Source of the DNA: Nitrosopumilus oxyclinae
GTDB taxonomy: Archaea; Thermoproteota; Nitrososphaeria; Nitrososphaerales; Nitrosopumilaceae
Direction of reading: 5' to 3'
Assembly (NCBI RefSeq): GCF_013407165.1
Contig: NZ_CP026994.1
Location: 1,144,187-1,208,186, forward strand
DNA: 64,000 bases
Positions 8,999-17,629 of the stretch are shown piece by piece; the first letter of the stretch is position 1, and each line of letters starts with the position of its first letter. The position numbers and the translations under genes are program-made. Below the pieces are notes generated by a model. That model saw only the letters and a program-made list of their open reading frames with translations. It was not told the origin of the DNA and searched no databases.

Positions 8999-10135
8999 AT
9001 GAATTTTGATGTAGTAATTGCCGGGGGAAGTGTTGCAGGTCTACTTTGCGCAAGAGAGATTGCCAGAAATGGAAACACTGTTCTAGTAATTGAGGAGGAT
9101 TATGAGATTGGCACTCCCGAGCATTGCGGTGGACTAGTCAGTTTATCAGGATTAGAAGAACTCGGAGTCATTCCATTTAGAAAAACATTTGATCATGCTA
9201 TAGAATCAGCAGAAATTACAGCACCAAACGGTACTAGTTTTGAAATAAACTCTGCAAAACAGAAAGTAATTGAAATCAGTAGAAGAGAACTAGACAAACA
9301 GATTGCCTTTCAAGCTCAAAAAAATGGTGCAATCATCAAAGTCCGAACCAGTTTCCAAGAGATCACAGATACTGGAATTAGAACTAATAATGAAAAGATC
9401 AATTGTAAAATATTTGTTGATGCCAGAGGAGTTTCATCATTAATTCATAAAGATAGAACAGGAATTTTATCATCAGCTCAATACGAAATCTATGCAGACT
9501 GGATAAAGAAAGGCAAAGTAGAAGTAATTTTTGACCAAGAAAAATATCCAGGGTTTTTTGCATGGATTATTCCATCAGGAGAAGGCAAAGGTAAAGTCGG
9601 AGTTGCAGGTAAAGGAATTAACGTATCTGAATCACTAGAGAAAATTCTCAAAGAGAAAGGAGAGTATTCAACCATTAGGAAAATTTATGCACCAATCTGG
9701 ATTAAAGGCCCCATCAAAAAATTTGTAGAAGGTAAAACGGTAATTATTGGAGATGCTGCAGGGCAAGCAAAACCAACAACTGCAGGAGGCATATTCACAA
9801 GCGGAATGGGAGGAGTATACGCAGGACAAGCAATATCAGAATTTTTGAAAACAAACAACAAAGCAGACTTGGAGCAATATCAAAAAAAATGGACTGCAAG
9901 ATTTGGCAAAGAATTTGAAAAACAACTCTTGGCAAGAAAAATTCTAGAGCGAGTAGATAACAATACAATCAACAAATTATTTGAATCAATTACACCAGAA
10001 ATTATCAAAGATATTTCAGAAAAAGATGATTTTGATTTTCATACAAGTTCAATCATAAAATTATTAGGATTAAAGGGATCGATTAAAACTGCTCAAACTC
10101 TAATTGGTGGAGAAATCAAAAAACTACTCAGTTAG
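8999..10135 (+). CDS. Geranylgeranyl reductase-family FAD-dependent oxidoreductase
   Basis: 378 residues. It opens with a Rossmann dinucleotide motif (VVIAGGSVAGLLCAREIARNG, GxGxxG-like with a Ser replacing the second Gly) followed by VLVIEED and an EHCGGLVS segment typical of archaeal geranylgeranyl reductases. A second FAD-binding motif IGDAAGQAKPTTAGGI is at about 255-270. Family members saturate the isoprenoid chains of archaeal lipids or quinones with FAD; substrate cannot be told from sequence. The protein is somewhat shorter than the 390-450 residues common in the family. ATG start chosen; the upstream 235 bp holds its promoter. The next gene begins 29 bp downstream. Confidence 0.88.
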   Translation: MNFDVVIAGGSVAGLLCAREIARNGNTVLVIEEDYEIGTPEHCGGLVSLSGLEELGVIPFRKTFDHAIESAEITAPNGTSFEINSAKQKVIEISRRELDKQIAFQAQKNGAIIKVRTSFQEITDTGIRTNNEKINCKIFVDARGVSSLIHKDRTGILSSAQYEIYADWIKKGKVEVIFDQEKYPGFFAWIIPSGEGKGKVGVAGKGINVSESLEKILKEKGEYSTIRKIYAPIWIKGPIKKFVEGKTVIIGDAAGQAKPTTAGGIFTSGMGGVYAGQAISEFLKTNNKADLEQYQKKWTARFGKEFEKQLLARKILERVDNNTINKLFESITPEIIKDISEKDDFDFHTSSIIKLLGLKGSIKTAQTLIGGEIKKLLS

Positions 10136-10164
10136 AATACGCATAATTTTCAAGGAAGGTATAA

Positions 10165-10371
10165 ATGATGTTTGAAGAAAATCGTGGTATGTCATCATCT
10201 ACCATATCATTACCAACATGTAGTTGCTGTCATAGACCAATTATGCCTAATGATAAATGTGTAAAATTCAATTGTCCTAATTGTGGTGCAGATTTAATTT
10301 GGAGATGTCAAAGTTGCAGAGAAGCAGCAAGAAACTATACTTGTTCCTCATGTAACTTTCAGGGACCATAG
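10165..10371 (+). CDS. Small zinc-ribbon protein (HVO_2753-like) next to aEF-1beta
   Basis: 68 residues with four CxxC-type knuckles: CSCC, CPNC, CQSC and CSSC, with [17 protein letters not shown] in the middle. This is the small archaeal two-zinc-finger protein usually encoded beside elongation factor 1-beta, and the EF-1beta gene follows after 4 bp, presumably in one transcript. GGAAGGT lies 4 nt before the ATG; a second ATG directly follows it, and a third at 10189 is also possible, with the first zinc knuckle still intact. Its molecular role is not known to me; RNA or ribosome-linked work is inferred from the neighbour. Confidence 0.88.
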   Translation: MMFEENRGMSSSTISLPTCSCCHRPIMPNDKCVKFNCPNCGADLIWRCQSCREAARNYTCSSCNFQGP

Positions 10372-10375
10372 AGAA

Positions 10376-10657
10376 ATGACTCAATTACTATTTGTAACAA
10401 AAATTCTTCCAAAGGGTATGGAAATTGATTTAGATAAATTGGCTGAAACCATCAAAACAACATTACCAGAAGGAATGTCAATGAAAAGGCATGCAAAAGA
10501 GCCATTAGCATTTGGTTTAGAGTGTATCAAAGCAGAATTTGTTTTAGAAGATAAAGAAGGTCAAAGCGACGCTCTAGAGAACGCAATTAGATCAACTGAC
10601 GGGGTAAGTGAGTTTGAAGTTCTCAACATGAGTAGAATGTCAGTTGACATGAAATAG
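10376..10657 (+). CDS. Translation elongation factor aEF-1beta
   Basis: 93 residues, the usual length for the archaeal factor, with the family features [17 protein letters not shown] (about 40-57) and a closing [18 protein letters not shown]. It catalyses GDP/GTP exchange on aEF-1alpha during translation. It starts 4 bp after the zinc-ribbon gene and ends 8 bp before CDC48, so the three genes probably form an operon. The single ferredoxin-like alpha/beta domain fills the whole protein. Confidence 0.93.
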   Translation: MTQLLFVTKILPKGMEIDLDKLAETIKTTLPEGMSMKRHAKEPLAFGLECIKAEFVLEDKEGQSDALENAIRSTDGVSEFEVLNMSRMSVDMK

Positions 10658-10665
10658 GTGATTTT

Positions 10666-12834
10666 TTGGCACGCAAAGAAGAACCTTTGCAGATGAGGAT
10701 TGGAGAAGCAAAACAACGAGACGTAGGAAAGAAACGTGCTCGAATTGGTCCTGAAGCTATGGATTTTCTCAAAGTAACACCAGGAGATATTGTCGAGGTG
10801 ATGGGTTCAAGATCCAGTTGTGCTGTTGTCTGGCCAGTAGATGAAGACGAGAAACTACCAGATATTATCAGAGTGGATGGACAAACAAGAAAAAATGTTG
10901 GTGCATCATTAAATGACTTTGTAAAAATTAGAAAAGTAACATCAAAGTTTGCAAAAACAGTTTCATTGACACCATTAAATGATACAGTTACAGTTGACAA
11001 AGAGTTTACAGACTTTGTAAAAAATAGATTGAAAGGATTGCCAATTACTCATGGAGATGAAATCTCAGTTATGATTTTAGGAAACTCTATTGATTTTAAA
11101 ATTTCAAAGACATCTCCAAAAGGGGTAGTAAAGATAGACCGTACTACAAACCTTAGCATATCAACTGAGACATCAGTGGATAGAAAAGTCAGAGTAACAT
11201 ACGAAGAGGTAGGAGGTTTAAGACGTGAAGTAAAAGCAATGCGAGAAATTGTGGAACTTCCATTAAAACATCCAGAATTATTTGTACGATTAGGAATTGA
11301 GCCACATAGCGGAATTTTACTTTATGGACCACCAGGTTGTGGAAAAACACTACTTGCAAAAGTTATGGCAAGTGAATCAGAGGCAAACATGTTTCCAATT
11401 AACGGTCCAGAAATAATGAACAAGTATTATGGAGAGACAGAAGCAAAACTAAGAGATATTTTCAAAGAAGCAAAAGACAATTCACCAAGCATAATTTTCA
11501 TAGATGAAATTGATGCCATTGCACCAAAAAGAGAGGAAGCATACGGAGATGTAGAAAAAAGAGTTGTTGCACAACTATTGGCATTAATGGATGGTCTCAA
11601 TGATAGAGGAAATGTAATTGTTTTAGGAGCTACAAACAGACCAGATAGTGTAGATCCCGCCCTTAGAAGACCAGGTAGATTTGACAGAGAGTTTGAGATT
11701 TCAGTCCCAAATGAGGATGAGAGATTTGAGATTCTTGAAATTCACACAAGATCAATGCCAATTAGTGATGATGTTGATCTCAAAGATCTGTCATCAGAAT
11801 TGCACGGGTATACTGGAGCTGATATCAAATCACTATGTAGAGAAGCCGCACTAAAATCAATCAGAAGATATCTTCCAGAAATAGATCTTGAGACTGAAAA
11901 AATTCCGTCTGAAGTACTACAATCAATGCAGATTAAACTAATTGATTTTTACGATGCAATGCATGAAGTTGTCCCTACAGCAATGAGAGAATTCTACGTC
12001 GAGAGACCAAAAGTATGGTGGCAAGACGTTGGAGGATTAGATGATATTAAAAAATCACTTACAGATAATCTCATAATGGCCATGAAAGAGCCCAGTAAAT
12101 TTACAAAGATGGGGATAAAGCCACCAAAAGGTGCTTTAATTTATGGCCCACCAGGTTGTGGAAAAACACTGCTTGCAAGAGCTTTAGCTACTGAGACTGG
12201 AGCCAATATGATCTTGGTTAGAGGTCCTGAAATCCTCTCCAAATGGCTAGGAGAGTCTGAAAAAGCAGTAAGAGAAATTTTTAGAAAAGCCAAATCATCA
12301 TCACCATGTGTAGTAATATTTGATGAACTAGATTCCATTGCACGCTTCAAGTCAGGGGAAGGTGGAACTGGTGAAACAATTCTAAGTCAACTACTAACAG
12401 AAATTGAAGAAGGTAGCTCATCAAGAGTGGTAGTTATTGGAATTACAAATCGTCCAGATGTTTTAGATAACTCGTTACTTAGAACAGGAAGATTAGATTT
12501 GGTGCTTTATGTATCTCCACCAGATGAAAAAGGAAGATTAGAGATTATCAAAATTTTAACAAGAAAAATGCCATTGGCAAACGATGTAAAATTGCAAGAG
12601 ATTGCAGTAGCTACTCAAAATTATTCAGGTGCAGATTTGGCAGCATTATGCAGAGAAGCAGCAGTTGAAGCAATGAGAAATAACTCACCAAAGATTTCAA
12701 GTCATGACTTTGCAAATAGTTTAAAGCAAATTAGACCATCAATCACAAAAGAGGTAGACCAATGGTACAACACTGTAAAGGAAAGTATATCTAACGTGGT
12801 ACCAAAGTCAGGGGATAAATCATTCTACGGATAA
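10666..12834 (+). CDS. cdc48: CDC48/VCP-family AAA+ ATPase
   Basis: 722 residues: N-terminal double-psi barrel and substrate domain (about 1-180), then two AAA modules. Walker A GPPGCGKT is at about 221-228 and 495-502; Walker B elements are IIFIDEID and CVVIFDELD. Second-region-of-homology arginines lie in RRPGRFD and LLRTGRLD. Archaeal CDC48/VAT unfolds proteins by threading, often for the proteasome. The start is TTG at 10666, supported by AGGTGAT (complementary to the 16S rRNA 3' end) four bases upstream. The C-terminus (SFYG) resembles the HbYX-like tails that dock on proteasomes, but that is inference. The next gene follows after 3 bp. Confidence 0.96.
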   Translation: MARKEEPLQMRIGEAKQRDVGKKRARIGPEAMDFLKVTPGDIVEVMGSRSSCAVVWPVDEDEKLPDIIRVDGQTRKNVGASLNDFVKIRKVTSKFAKTVSLTPLNDTVTVDKEFTDFVKNRLKGLPITHGDEISVMILGNSIDFKISKTSPKGVVKIDRTTNLSISTETSVDRKVRVTYEEVGGLRREVKAMREIVELPLKHPELFVRLGIEPHSGILLYGPPGCGKTLLAKVMASESEANMFPINGPEIMNKYYGETEAKLRDIFKEAKDNSPSIIFIDEIDAIAPKREEAYGDVEKRVVAQLLALMDGLNDRGNVIVLGATNRPDSVDPALRRPGRFDREFEISVPNEDERFEILEIHTRSMPISDDVDLKDLSSELHGYTGADIKSLCREAALKSIRRYLPEIDLETEKIPSEVLQSMQIKLIDFYDAMHEVVPTAMREFYVERPKVWWQDVGGLDDIKKSLTDNLIMAMKEPSKFTKMGIKPPKGALIYGPPGCGKTLLARALATETGANMILVRGPEILSKWLGESEKAVREIFRKAKSSSPCVVIFDELDSIARFKSGEGGTGETILSQLLTEIEEGSSSRVVVIGITNRPDVLDNSLLRTGRLDLVLYVSPPDEKGRLEIIKILTRKMPLANDVKLQEIAVATQNYSGADLAALCREAAVEAMRNNSPKISSHDFANSLKQIRPSITKEVDQWYNTVKESISNVVPKSGDKSFYG

Positions 12835-12837
12835 AAA

Positions 12838-13134
12838 ATGGCAATACCAATAAGAAATACAGTATTTGATAAGATTAAGGAAGCAAATCGTTTAACAGAT
12901 GTTGAGCTTTTCAAGAGTCTTGCAAAAGACGGGCATGTAATTGCAGAGGACAGATTCAATAAAATTCTACTAGACTTGGAGATACTGGGATTAATCACAG
13001 TCTCATGGATTACCAAAGAGGAGCGTAGAATTGAAGTTGTTGCAGTTGAGAAAACAATTGACAAGCATGAAGCTCAGGTAAAGGAAACTATGGAAAGTGA
13101 TTACGAAGCTAGTTTCCCAGGCGTAGATAAATAA
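12838..13134 (+). CDS. Conserved small protein, probable winged-helix fold, co-transcribed with CDC48
   Basis: 98 residues, starting 3 bp after the CDC48 stop. Pattern: two to three N-terminal helices (TVFDKIKEANRLTDVELFKS), DRFNKILLDLEILGLITVSW like a recognition helix and wing, then a charged tail (EKTIDKHEAQVKET). This resembles a small winged-helix domain, but no name can be assigned. Tight coupling to CDC48 suggests translational co-regulation and perhaps a functional link. It ends 3 bp before the convergent heme O synthase gene. Confidence 0.8.
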   Translation: MAIPIRNTVFDKIKEANRLTDVELFKSLAKDGHVIAEDRFNKILLDLEILGLITVSWITKEERRIEVVAVEKTIDKHEAQVKETMESDYEASFPGVDK

Positions 13135-13137
13135 ATT

Positions 13138-14025
13138 TTAAAATAACGGGAAATGAAATGCTGCATCTAATGCAACAGCTACGAAAATTATTGTAAGATA
13201 CGGAGCAGTTACTTTGTATGCTTTCCATGCAAATTCAGATGTAGGATTCTTTGTTAATTTATAATGATATACCAACATCAATGCCCCAGAAACTATTGCA
13301 ATAACAGTATAAACAATTCCTAATCCATCTGGAATAAATGAAAGTATTAATGAATATGGAATTAAAATTAATGTATTACCTAAAATAAATTTTGAAGTTT
13401 TTTGCATTCCAATCACAACAGGAAGCATTGGGACTTCGGCTTTTGCATATTCATCTTTGATCTTCATTGCAAGACACCAAAAGTGAGAAGGGGTCCAAAC
13501 AAAAACCAAAAATCCAACTAAGAAACCTAGTAAATCCATACTACCAGTAGCTGCTGCCCATCCAGCCCAAGCTGCGGCACTACCAGCAATACCTCCAATA
13601 ACAATATTGGATGTGTGTCTTCGTTTTAGCCAAACTGTGTATATTACAACATATGAAAAAATTCCCACTGCAATAAAAAATGCAGAAACTGCATTCAATG
13701 CAAAGTAACCATAAATTACAGAGATGCAACTTACAGCCAATCCATATATCAAAACATTAGATGCTGCCATCTTTCCAGAAGGAATAGGTCTAGTACTAGT
13801 TCGAGTCATTTTAGGATCAATGTCTTTATCATAATAGTGGTTTAGTGCACTAGAGCCAGCAGATGCCAAAGCGCCTGCAATAATAATATGCAAATATGAC
13901 CAATAATCTAGTTCAGGAACACCTGGAACTAGCTTACTTGCAGCATACATGGATGTAACTGCAGTAATTACTAAAAGAACCACAATTCGGGGTTTGGATA
14001 TCTCCAGTATTTCATTAAATCCCAA
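13138..14025 (-). CDS. ctaB: Protoheme IX farnesyltransferase (heme O synthase)
   Basis: 295 residues with about eight to nine membrane segments. The prenyltransferase signature NHYYDKDIDPKMTRTSTRP is at about 62-80 (N, two Asp and the RTxxRP tail bind Mg-diphosphate). A second Asp region, KIKDEYAKAEVPMLPV, follows. The enzyme adds a farnesyl group to heme B to make heme O for terminal oxidases in the membrane. TTG start at 14025 with GAGTGA upstream. It is transcribed away from a membrane cupredoxin gene across a 95-bp shared promoter region, consistent with joint roles in the respiratory chain. Confidence 0.93.
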   Translation of the reverse strand: MGFNEILEISKPRIVVLLVITAVTSMYAASKLVPGVPELDYWSYLHIIIAGALASAGSSALNHYYDKDIDPKMTRTSTRPIPSGKMAASNVLIYGLAVSCISVIYGYFALNAVSAFFIAVGIFSYVVIYTVWLKRRHTSNIVIGGIAGSAAAWAGWAAATGSMDLLGFLVGFLVFVWTPSHFWCLAMKIKDEYAKAEVPMLPVVIGMQKTSKFILGNTLILIPYSLILSFIPDGLGIVYTVIAIVSGALMLVYHYKLTKNPTSEFAWKAYKVTAPYLTIIFVAVALDAAFHFPLF

Positions 14026-14120
14026 TTCACTCTATCCTATTCCAAAGCCATTTAATTTCTTCGTCTAGATCCATATGATTTCGCAAGGAATAAGTATCTC
14101 AGTCCTATCAGCTATCTTAA

Positions 14121-15215
14121 ATGAGTAATTGGGACCTCATGATGCCAGGAATGGGACTAACAGCTATAGGATTAGCTGGTCTTACATTATCGTATGCAGG
14201 CATCGCACATACATTCATCGATGGAATGCACGCACTTACTGGCCTTACCATGTTTGTTGGATTAATTTTCCTAGCAGCAGGTATCTTAGATGGAGGGGTT
14301 TCAACAAGTAATAGAGCCAAAGCCACAACTTTGGTGATTTTATCAATATCATTAGGATTTGGAATGTATGCGATGGTATTGAATACATCAAACTATACAG
14401 TTACAATAGCCGGAATTTTAATGGCAATTGCATTTCCTGCAATTATAATTTCATATCTGTATATGAAACACCCAGCTGTAGCAAAACCAATTGGAGCAAT
14501 TGTTTCAATGGCAGCAGCTACTGGAATTATCATGTGGATATCATTTGGAATTTTCTCATCTCCTGACACATACATGATTCCTCAACAAGTAGGTGTTGAT
14601 GAACCAGCAGAAGATCTTACACCATCAGGTCCAATATTTGCAATTGAAATTCTTGAAGATTCAGCTCAAGAAGGAAATCCAGATTATTCACCAGATGTAG
14701 CAGTAGTTACACAAGGATACATAATTGAATGGACTAATGCAGATGCAGCAGCGCATACTGTAACAAGTGCAGTAGACTATGGAGAAACATTTGATTCTAG
14801 TTTAATGAGTGCAGGTGAAATATACACACTAGATACAAGCAATTTAGAGATAGGTGAATATGAATACTTGTGTATTGTACATCCTTGGATGGTGGCATCC
14901 ATAGTTATTGAAGCTGCAAAAGAACCAACCAAAGTAATAATTCCTCAAGGAGCAGCAATTCCTGAAGACGGACAAATATACTATGATCCAGAAATTTTAG
15001 AAATTTCAGCTGGAACTACGGTAATTTGGGATAACGTAGATAACACAATGCATACTGCAACATCAGGTACACCAAACAACGGAGCTGATGGAGTATTTGA
15101 CTCAGACATTTTATCTGCAGGTGATACGTACGAGTTTACGTTTAGTGATGCAGGGAGTTATGATTACTATTGTATTTTACACCCATGGATGATTGGAACT
15201 GTTAACGTAGAATAG
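14121..15215 (+). CDS. Membrane protein with two plastocyanin-like copper domains
   Basis: 364 residues. The first about 150 form four to five membrane helices. Two blue-copper domains follow (about 170-265 and 275-364). Each has the type 1 ligand set: AHT ... CIVHPWM and MHT ... CILHPWM, i.e. His, Cys, His, Met. Such proteins carry electrons outside the membrane; in ammonia-oxidising archaea they substitute for cytochromes c. Domain order implies both cupredoxins hang on the outer face from one membrane anchor. Divergent from heme O synthase; a JAMM gene follows after 2 bp. Its electron partners are not shown by sequence. Confidence 0.9.
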   Translation: MSNWDLMMPGMGLTAIGLAGLTLSYAGIAHTFIDGMHALTGLTMFVGLIFLAAGILDGGVSTSNRAKATTLVILSISLGFGMYAMVLNTSNYTVTIAGILMAIAFPAIIISYLYMKHPAVAKPIGAIVSMAAATGIIMWISFGIFSSPDTYMIPQQVGVDEPAEDLTPSGPIFAIEILEDSAQEGNPDYSPDVAVVTQGYIIEWTNADAAAHTVTSAVDYGETFDSSLMSAGEIYTLDTSNLEIGEYEYLCIVHPWMVASIVIEAAKEPTKVIIPQGAAIPEDGQIYYDPEILEISAGTTVIWDNVDNTMHTATSGTPNNGADGVFDSDILSAGDTYEFTFSDAGSYDYYCILHPWMIGTVNVE

Positions 15216-15217
15216 AT

Positions 15218-15607
15218 TTGCAGAAAATCAAATTATCACAACAAGATAAAAAAATCCTAGAAGAATTTTCAGAAAATCAAAAACCAAATGAATCATGTGC
15301 GTTATTGTTTGGTAAAGAGGGTACGGTCTTGGATCTTTTTTTAACAGAAAATATTGAAAAATCTTCTGTAAACTTTACAATTTCAAACAATCAATTAATT
15401 GAAGGGTATAGCATTGCAGAGGGGAAAAAAATGGATGTGATAGGCATATTTCACTCACATCCACAGTCAGATGCCTACCCCTCAAACACAGATAAAAAAT
15501 TCATGCAAAGTAACCCAGTAGTGTGGGTAATTTACTCAGGAATCAATAAAAATTTCAGAGCATTTATTCTTGAATCAGATATAATTGAAATTCCGATTAT
15601 AGAATAA
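15218..15607 (+). CDS. JAMM/MPN-family metalloprotease (possible desampylase)
   Basis: 129 residues, a minimal JAB1/MPN domain. The zinc site is complete: catalytic Glu in NESCALLFG (about 25-33) and HSHPQSDAYPSNTD (about 87-100), matching HxH-x7-S-xx-D. Archaeal relatives remove ubiquitin-like SAMP modifiers or process sulfur-carrier fusions. TTG start (15218), 2 bp after the cupredoxin gene, so probably co-transcribed, although a functional link is not obvious. Whether the substrate is a SAMP or a sulfur carrier cannot be decided here. Confidence 0.87.
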   Translation: MQKIKLSQQDKKILEEFSENQKPNESCALLFGKEGTVLDLFLTENIEKSSVNFTISNNQLIEGYSIAEGKKMDVIGIFHSHPQSDAYPSNTDKKFMQSNPVVWVIYSGINKNFRAFILESDIIEIPIIE

Positions 15608-15625
15608 TTCTAGGCTCCAAAAATA

Positions 15626-15646
15626 GTGTGTCAAACTATGACACAC
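15626..15646. promoter_or_regulatory. Perfect 8-bp inverted repeat, candidate operator
   Basis: GTGTGTCA, 5-nt spacer AACTA, TGACACAC. The 21-bp dyad lies 19 bp after the JAMM gene and 59 bp before the next start. Its size and spacing resemble a dimeric regulator site; as RNA it would also form a small hairpin, but no T-run follows at once. Confidence 0.45.
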
Positions 15647-15704
15647 AGGGTTCGAGGTGTTCTTTCGTCAAAAGACATACTGAAAGTTATGTTATTTCCC
15701 AAAA

Positions 15705-16178
15705 ATGGGAATTATGCAAAAAGTTTTGATAATTCTAATTATGGTAGGATTTACAATATCAATTCAGACAGCATATGGAAGTGCAGTAATGCCGGGAGAA
15801 ACAGATACAATTTTTTGTGATTTATGTATTGAGCAAAAGGACCTAATAAAAAAATCCAAAAATAAAGAATTCAATATGGTAGGATTTGATTTTGAGTATA
15901 AAGATACAAGAAAATATCCTACATGGGTAAACTGGATGCCAGCAGAGCCATTAATTGATGAAACCCCATCAGCTCTTGAGCAAAGAATGGAGAATGACAA
16001 AAATACATCTCACGGAATTTCAAGAAATCATATTTTATTCTCTGCATTAGTATATTTAGAAGAAGTTAAAGCAAAACAAAAAATAAATTTAAATGAAATC
16101 AATAATGATGATTTTTATAAATTGGATAATTTTCATACAATTTATCCAGTTGGAAGTGACATTCAAGATATTAAATGA
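15705..16178 (+). CDS. Small exported protein of unknown function
   Basis: 157 residues. A signal peptide is clear (QKVLIILIMVGFTISIQTAYG), then a short domain with CDLC (about 38-41) and an internal aromatic stretch YPTWVNWMPAEP. The CxxC could bind metal or form a disulfide; nothing else marks a family. Two in-frame ATGs (15705 and 15714) fit; the second leaves a more standard signal peptide. It follows the 8-bp dyad at 15626, which may control it. Confidence 0.7.
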   Translation: MGIMQKVLIILIMVGFTISIQTAYGSAVMPGETDTIFCDLCIEQKDLIKKSKNKEFNMVGFDFEYKDTRKYPTWVNWMPAEPLIDETPSALEQRMENDKNTSHGISRNHILFSALVYLEEVKAKQKINLNEINNDDFYKLDNFHTIYPVGSDIQDIK

Positions 16179-16269
16179 TAAAAATCAAACCTAACAAATA
16201 GATAAAATTCTAGAAGAAACTATTGGTAAAAAAATACAAAAGCAACTTGACATAAGGGAATATTATTGA

Positions 16270-16656
16270 TTATGTTTTACGAAACAAAGCACTCTCACTA
16301 TGAATATCATTTAGAATTGATTTATCAGGAGAAATAATTTTTCCAATGATGTTAACAGGAGATGCAGGAGTTATTTCTCCAGGATTTCCAATAGGAGTAG
16401 GCCCATAAAACAAACAGATTGCTTTGCCTGTTGGCCAGTATGCAACATCATTTAGATCAACTGGAGACTTTGCATTTTCTTCAGGTTGAGATATGGGAGA
16501 TTTTGATGTGTAAATTTCATCGCCCCAAACATTAAGATCTACTGTAAATGGTAACTTTGAAACAAAGTCATTAACAGTATTTGGAGAATTAGCATCATCT
16601 AATTCTAAAAGGATGTTTGAAGAGTTTGGAATTTCAATTACAACTGAATATTTCAT
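16270..16656 (-). CDS. Cyclophilin-like fold protein (PF04126-type)
   Basis: 128 residues with the pattern of the small cyclophilin-like proteins found in archaea and thermophilic bacteria: VDLNVWGDEIYTS, a DVAYWPTGKAICLFYGPTP segment, and a close of INIIGKI type. These share the peptidyl-prolyl isomerase fold but are not known to have that activity. ATG start. It stands alone, divergent from the next gene across 48 bp. Confidence 0.78.
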   Translation of the reverse strand: MKYSVVIEIPNSSNILLELDDANSPNTVNDFVSKLPFTVDLNVWGDEIYTSKSPISQPEENAKSPVDLNDVAYWPTGKAICLFYGPTPIGNPGEITPASPVNIIGKIISPDKSILNDIHSESALFRKT

Positions 16657-16704
16657 AAATATTGATGATCTTTGAATTAAATATCCCTTTTTTCAATTAC
16701 ATTC

Positions 16705-16962
16705 ATGGAAATTCACGTATACGACACTTATGTCAAAGCAAAAGATGGTCACACCATGCACTTTGATGTAATTACTGGTGAAAAAGACCACGATAAAGCC
16801 ATCACATATGGCAAAGAGTGGTTACAATCAGTCGGTGAGGGAGATGCAGAGATGACTACAAATGAATGTCAATTCTGCCACTCACAAGGAGCACCAGAAC
16901 CTGTTGAACAGGCAATTAAGGAAAAAGGCTACTTCATTCAAAAGATGGAAGGCTGTCCTTAA
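16705..16962 (+). CDS. DUF2024-family small protein
   Basis: 85 residues. The opening EIHVYDTYVKAKDGHTMHFD and the later CQFCHSQGAP fit the DUF2024 family, a short protein of unknown function present in bacteria and marine archaea. CxxC plus a following His could bind zinc. ATG start; the AT-rich 48 bp upstream is shared with the divergent cyclophilin-like gene. Confidence 0.8.
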   Translation: MEIHVYDTYVKAKDGHTMHFDVITGEKDHDKAITYGKEWLQSVGEGDAEMTTNECQFCHSQGAPEPVEQAIKEKGYFIQKMEGCP

Positions 16963-17019
16963 TCATTTTTCCTTTTTATTAAAAGACATATTTTTTAGAT
17001 CAGTCTACATAGAATAACC

Positions 17020-17232
17020 ATGTCTGAAAACAAATACTCAAAATGGACAGTTGAGGGAGACAAGAAAACAAAGTGGATTTGTGGATGTTTCCAAACCGCT
17101 GACAACTATTTCAAATTCTGTGAGACACATAATGTCACTTTAAAAAAAGCAATTCAAGCTCAAATCGATGAATTAGACATGACGTTAATTGTTGAGGATA
17201 AGGCAATTAGTTCCACGTATCTGAGTAGTTAA
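17020..17232 (+). CDS. Small Cys-containing protein, unknown
   Basis: 70 residues, ATG start. Features: basic start (SKWTVEGDKKTKWICGCF), Cys and His positions C-G-C ... C-E-T-H that could form a metal site, and a helical middle KKAIQAQIDELDMTLIVED. Family not recognised. It lies 57 bp after the DUF2024 gene in the same direction, with a poly-T stretch between, so it may have its own promoter. Confidence 0.68.
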   Translation: MSENKYSKWTVEGDKKTKWICGCFQTADNYFKFCETHNVTLKKAIQAQIDELDMTLIVEDKAISSTYLSS

Positions 17233-17293
17233 TTCAGTCCTTCTTTACAGATATGCAAACTCACACCACTACGTTACTGTTATTACGCTGATT

Positions 17294-17512
17294 TTGCTTA
17301 AAGAGTTTGTTTATCCATTCATCATTGTTATATCCTCGTTTTACTTTCTATTTTACATGGTTCATAAAATAAAATATTTTGACGCTAATGAATTAAAGGC
17401 AGGGGTTTTTCTTCAGGATGTCGTAAATGATTTTCTAGCAGAAAAAAAAGACAAAATCATAGCTGTTCATCCAGTTATGGAGAAAACTTTGCTAGTCCAT
17501 TATCAAGAATAA
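17294..17512 (+). CDS. Small single-pass membrane protein
   Basis: 72 residues from a TTG at 17294. One hydrophobic helix (PFIIVISSFYFLFYMV, about 8-23) precedes a soluble tail with DVVNDFLAEKKDKII and HPVMEKTLLVHY. No family recognised. Coding is supported by the clean membrane-helix-plus-tail pattern and the absence of a competing frame; evidence is otherwise thin. Confidence 0.5.
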   Translation: MLKEFVYPFIIVISSFYFLFYMVHKIKYFDANELKAGVFLQDVVNDFLAEKKDKIIAVHPVMEKTLLVHYQE

Positions 17513-17516
17513 TCAA

Positions 17517-17545
17517 TTAACAATACATTTTCTTGTGTATGTTGA
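17517..17545. terminator. Hairpin between convergent genes
   Basis: TTAAC-a-ATACA pairs with TGTAT-GTTGA around an 8-nt loop (17528-17535), giving two 5-bp helices with one bulged A. It is located 5 bp after the small membrane protein gene and before the convergent pyrophosphatase. A bidirectional terminator is possible; the stem is weak. Confidence 0.3.
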
Positions 17546-17629
17546 ATTAATCTGATTTGACAAAACCCAAACCATAACAAAGACAGAGAGTATTGAATTG
17601 TTAGAGATTAGAATAAGAAATTTTATGGG

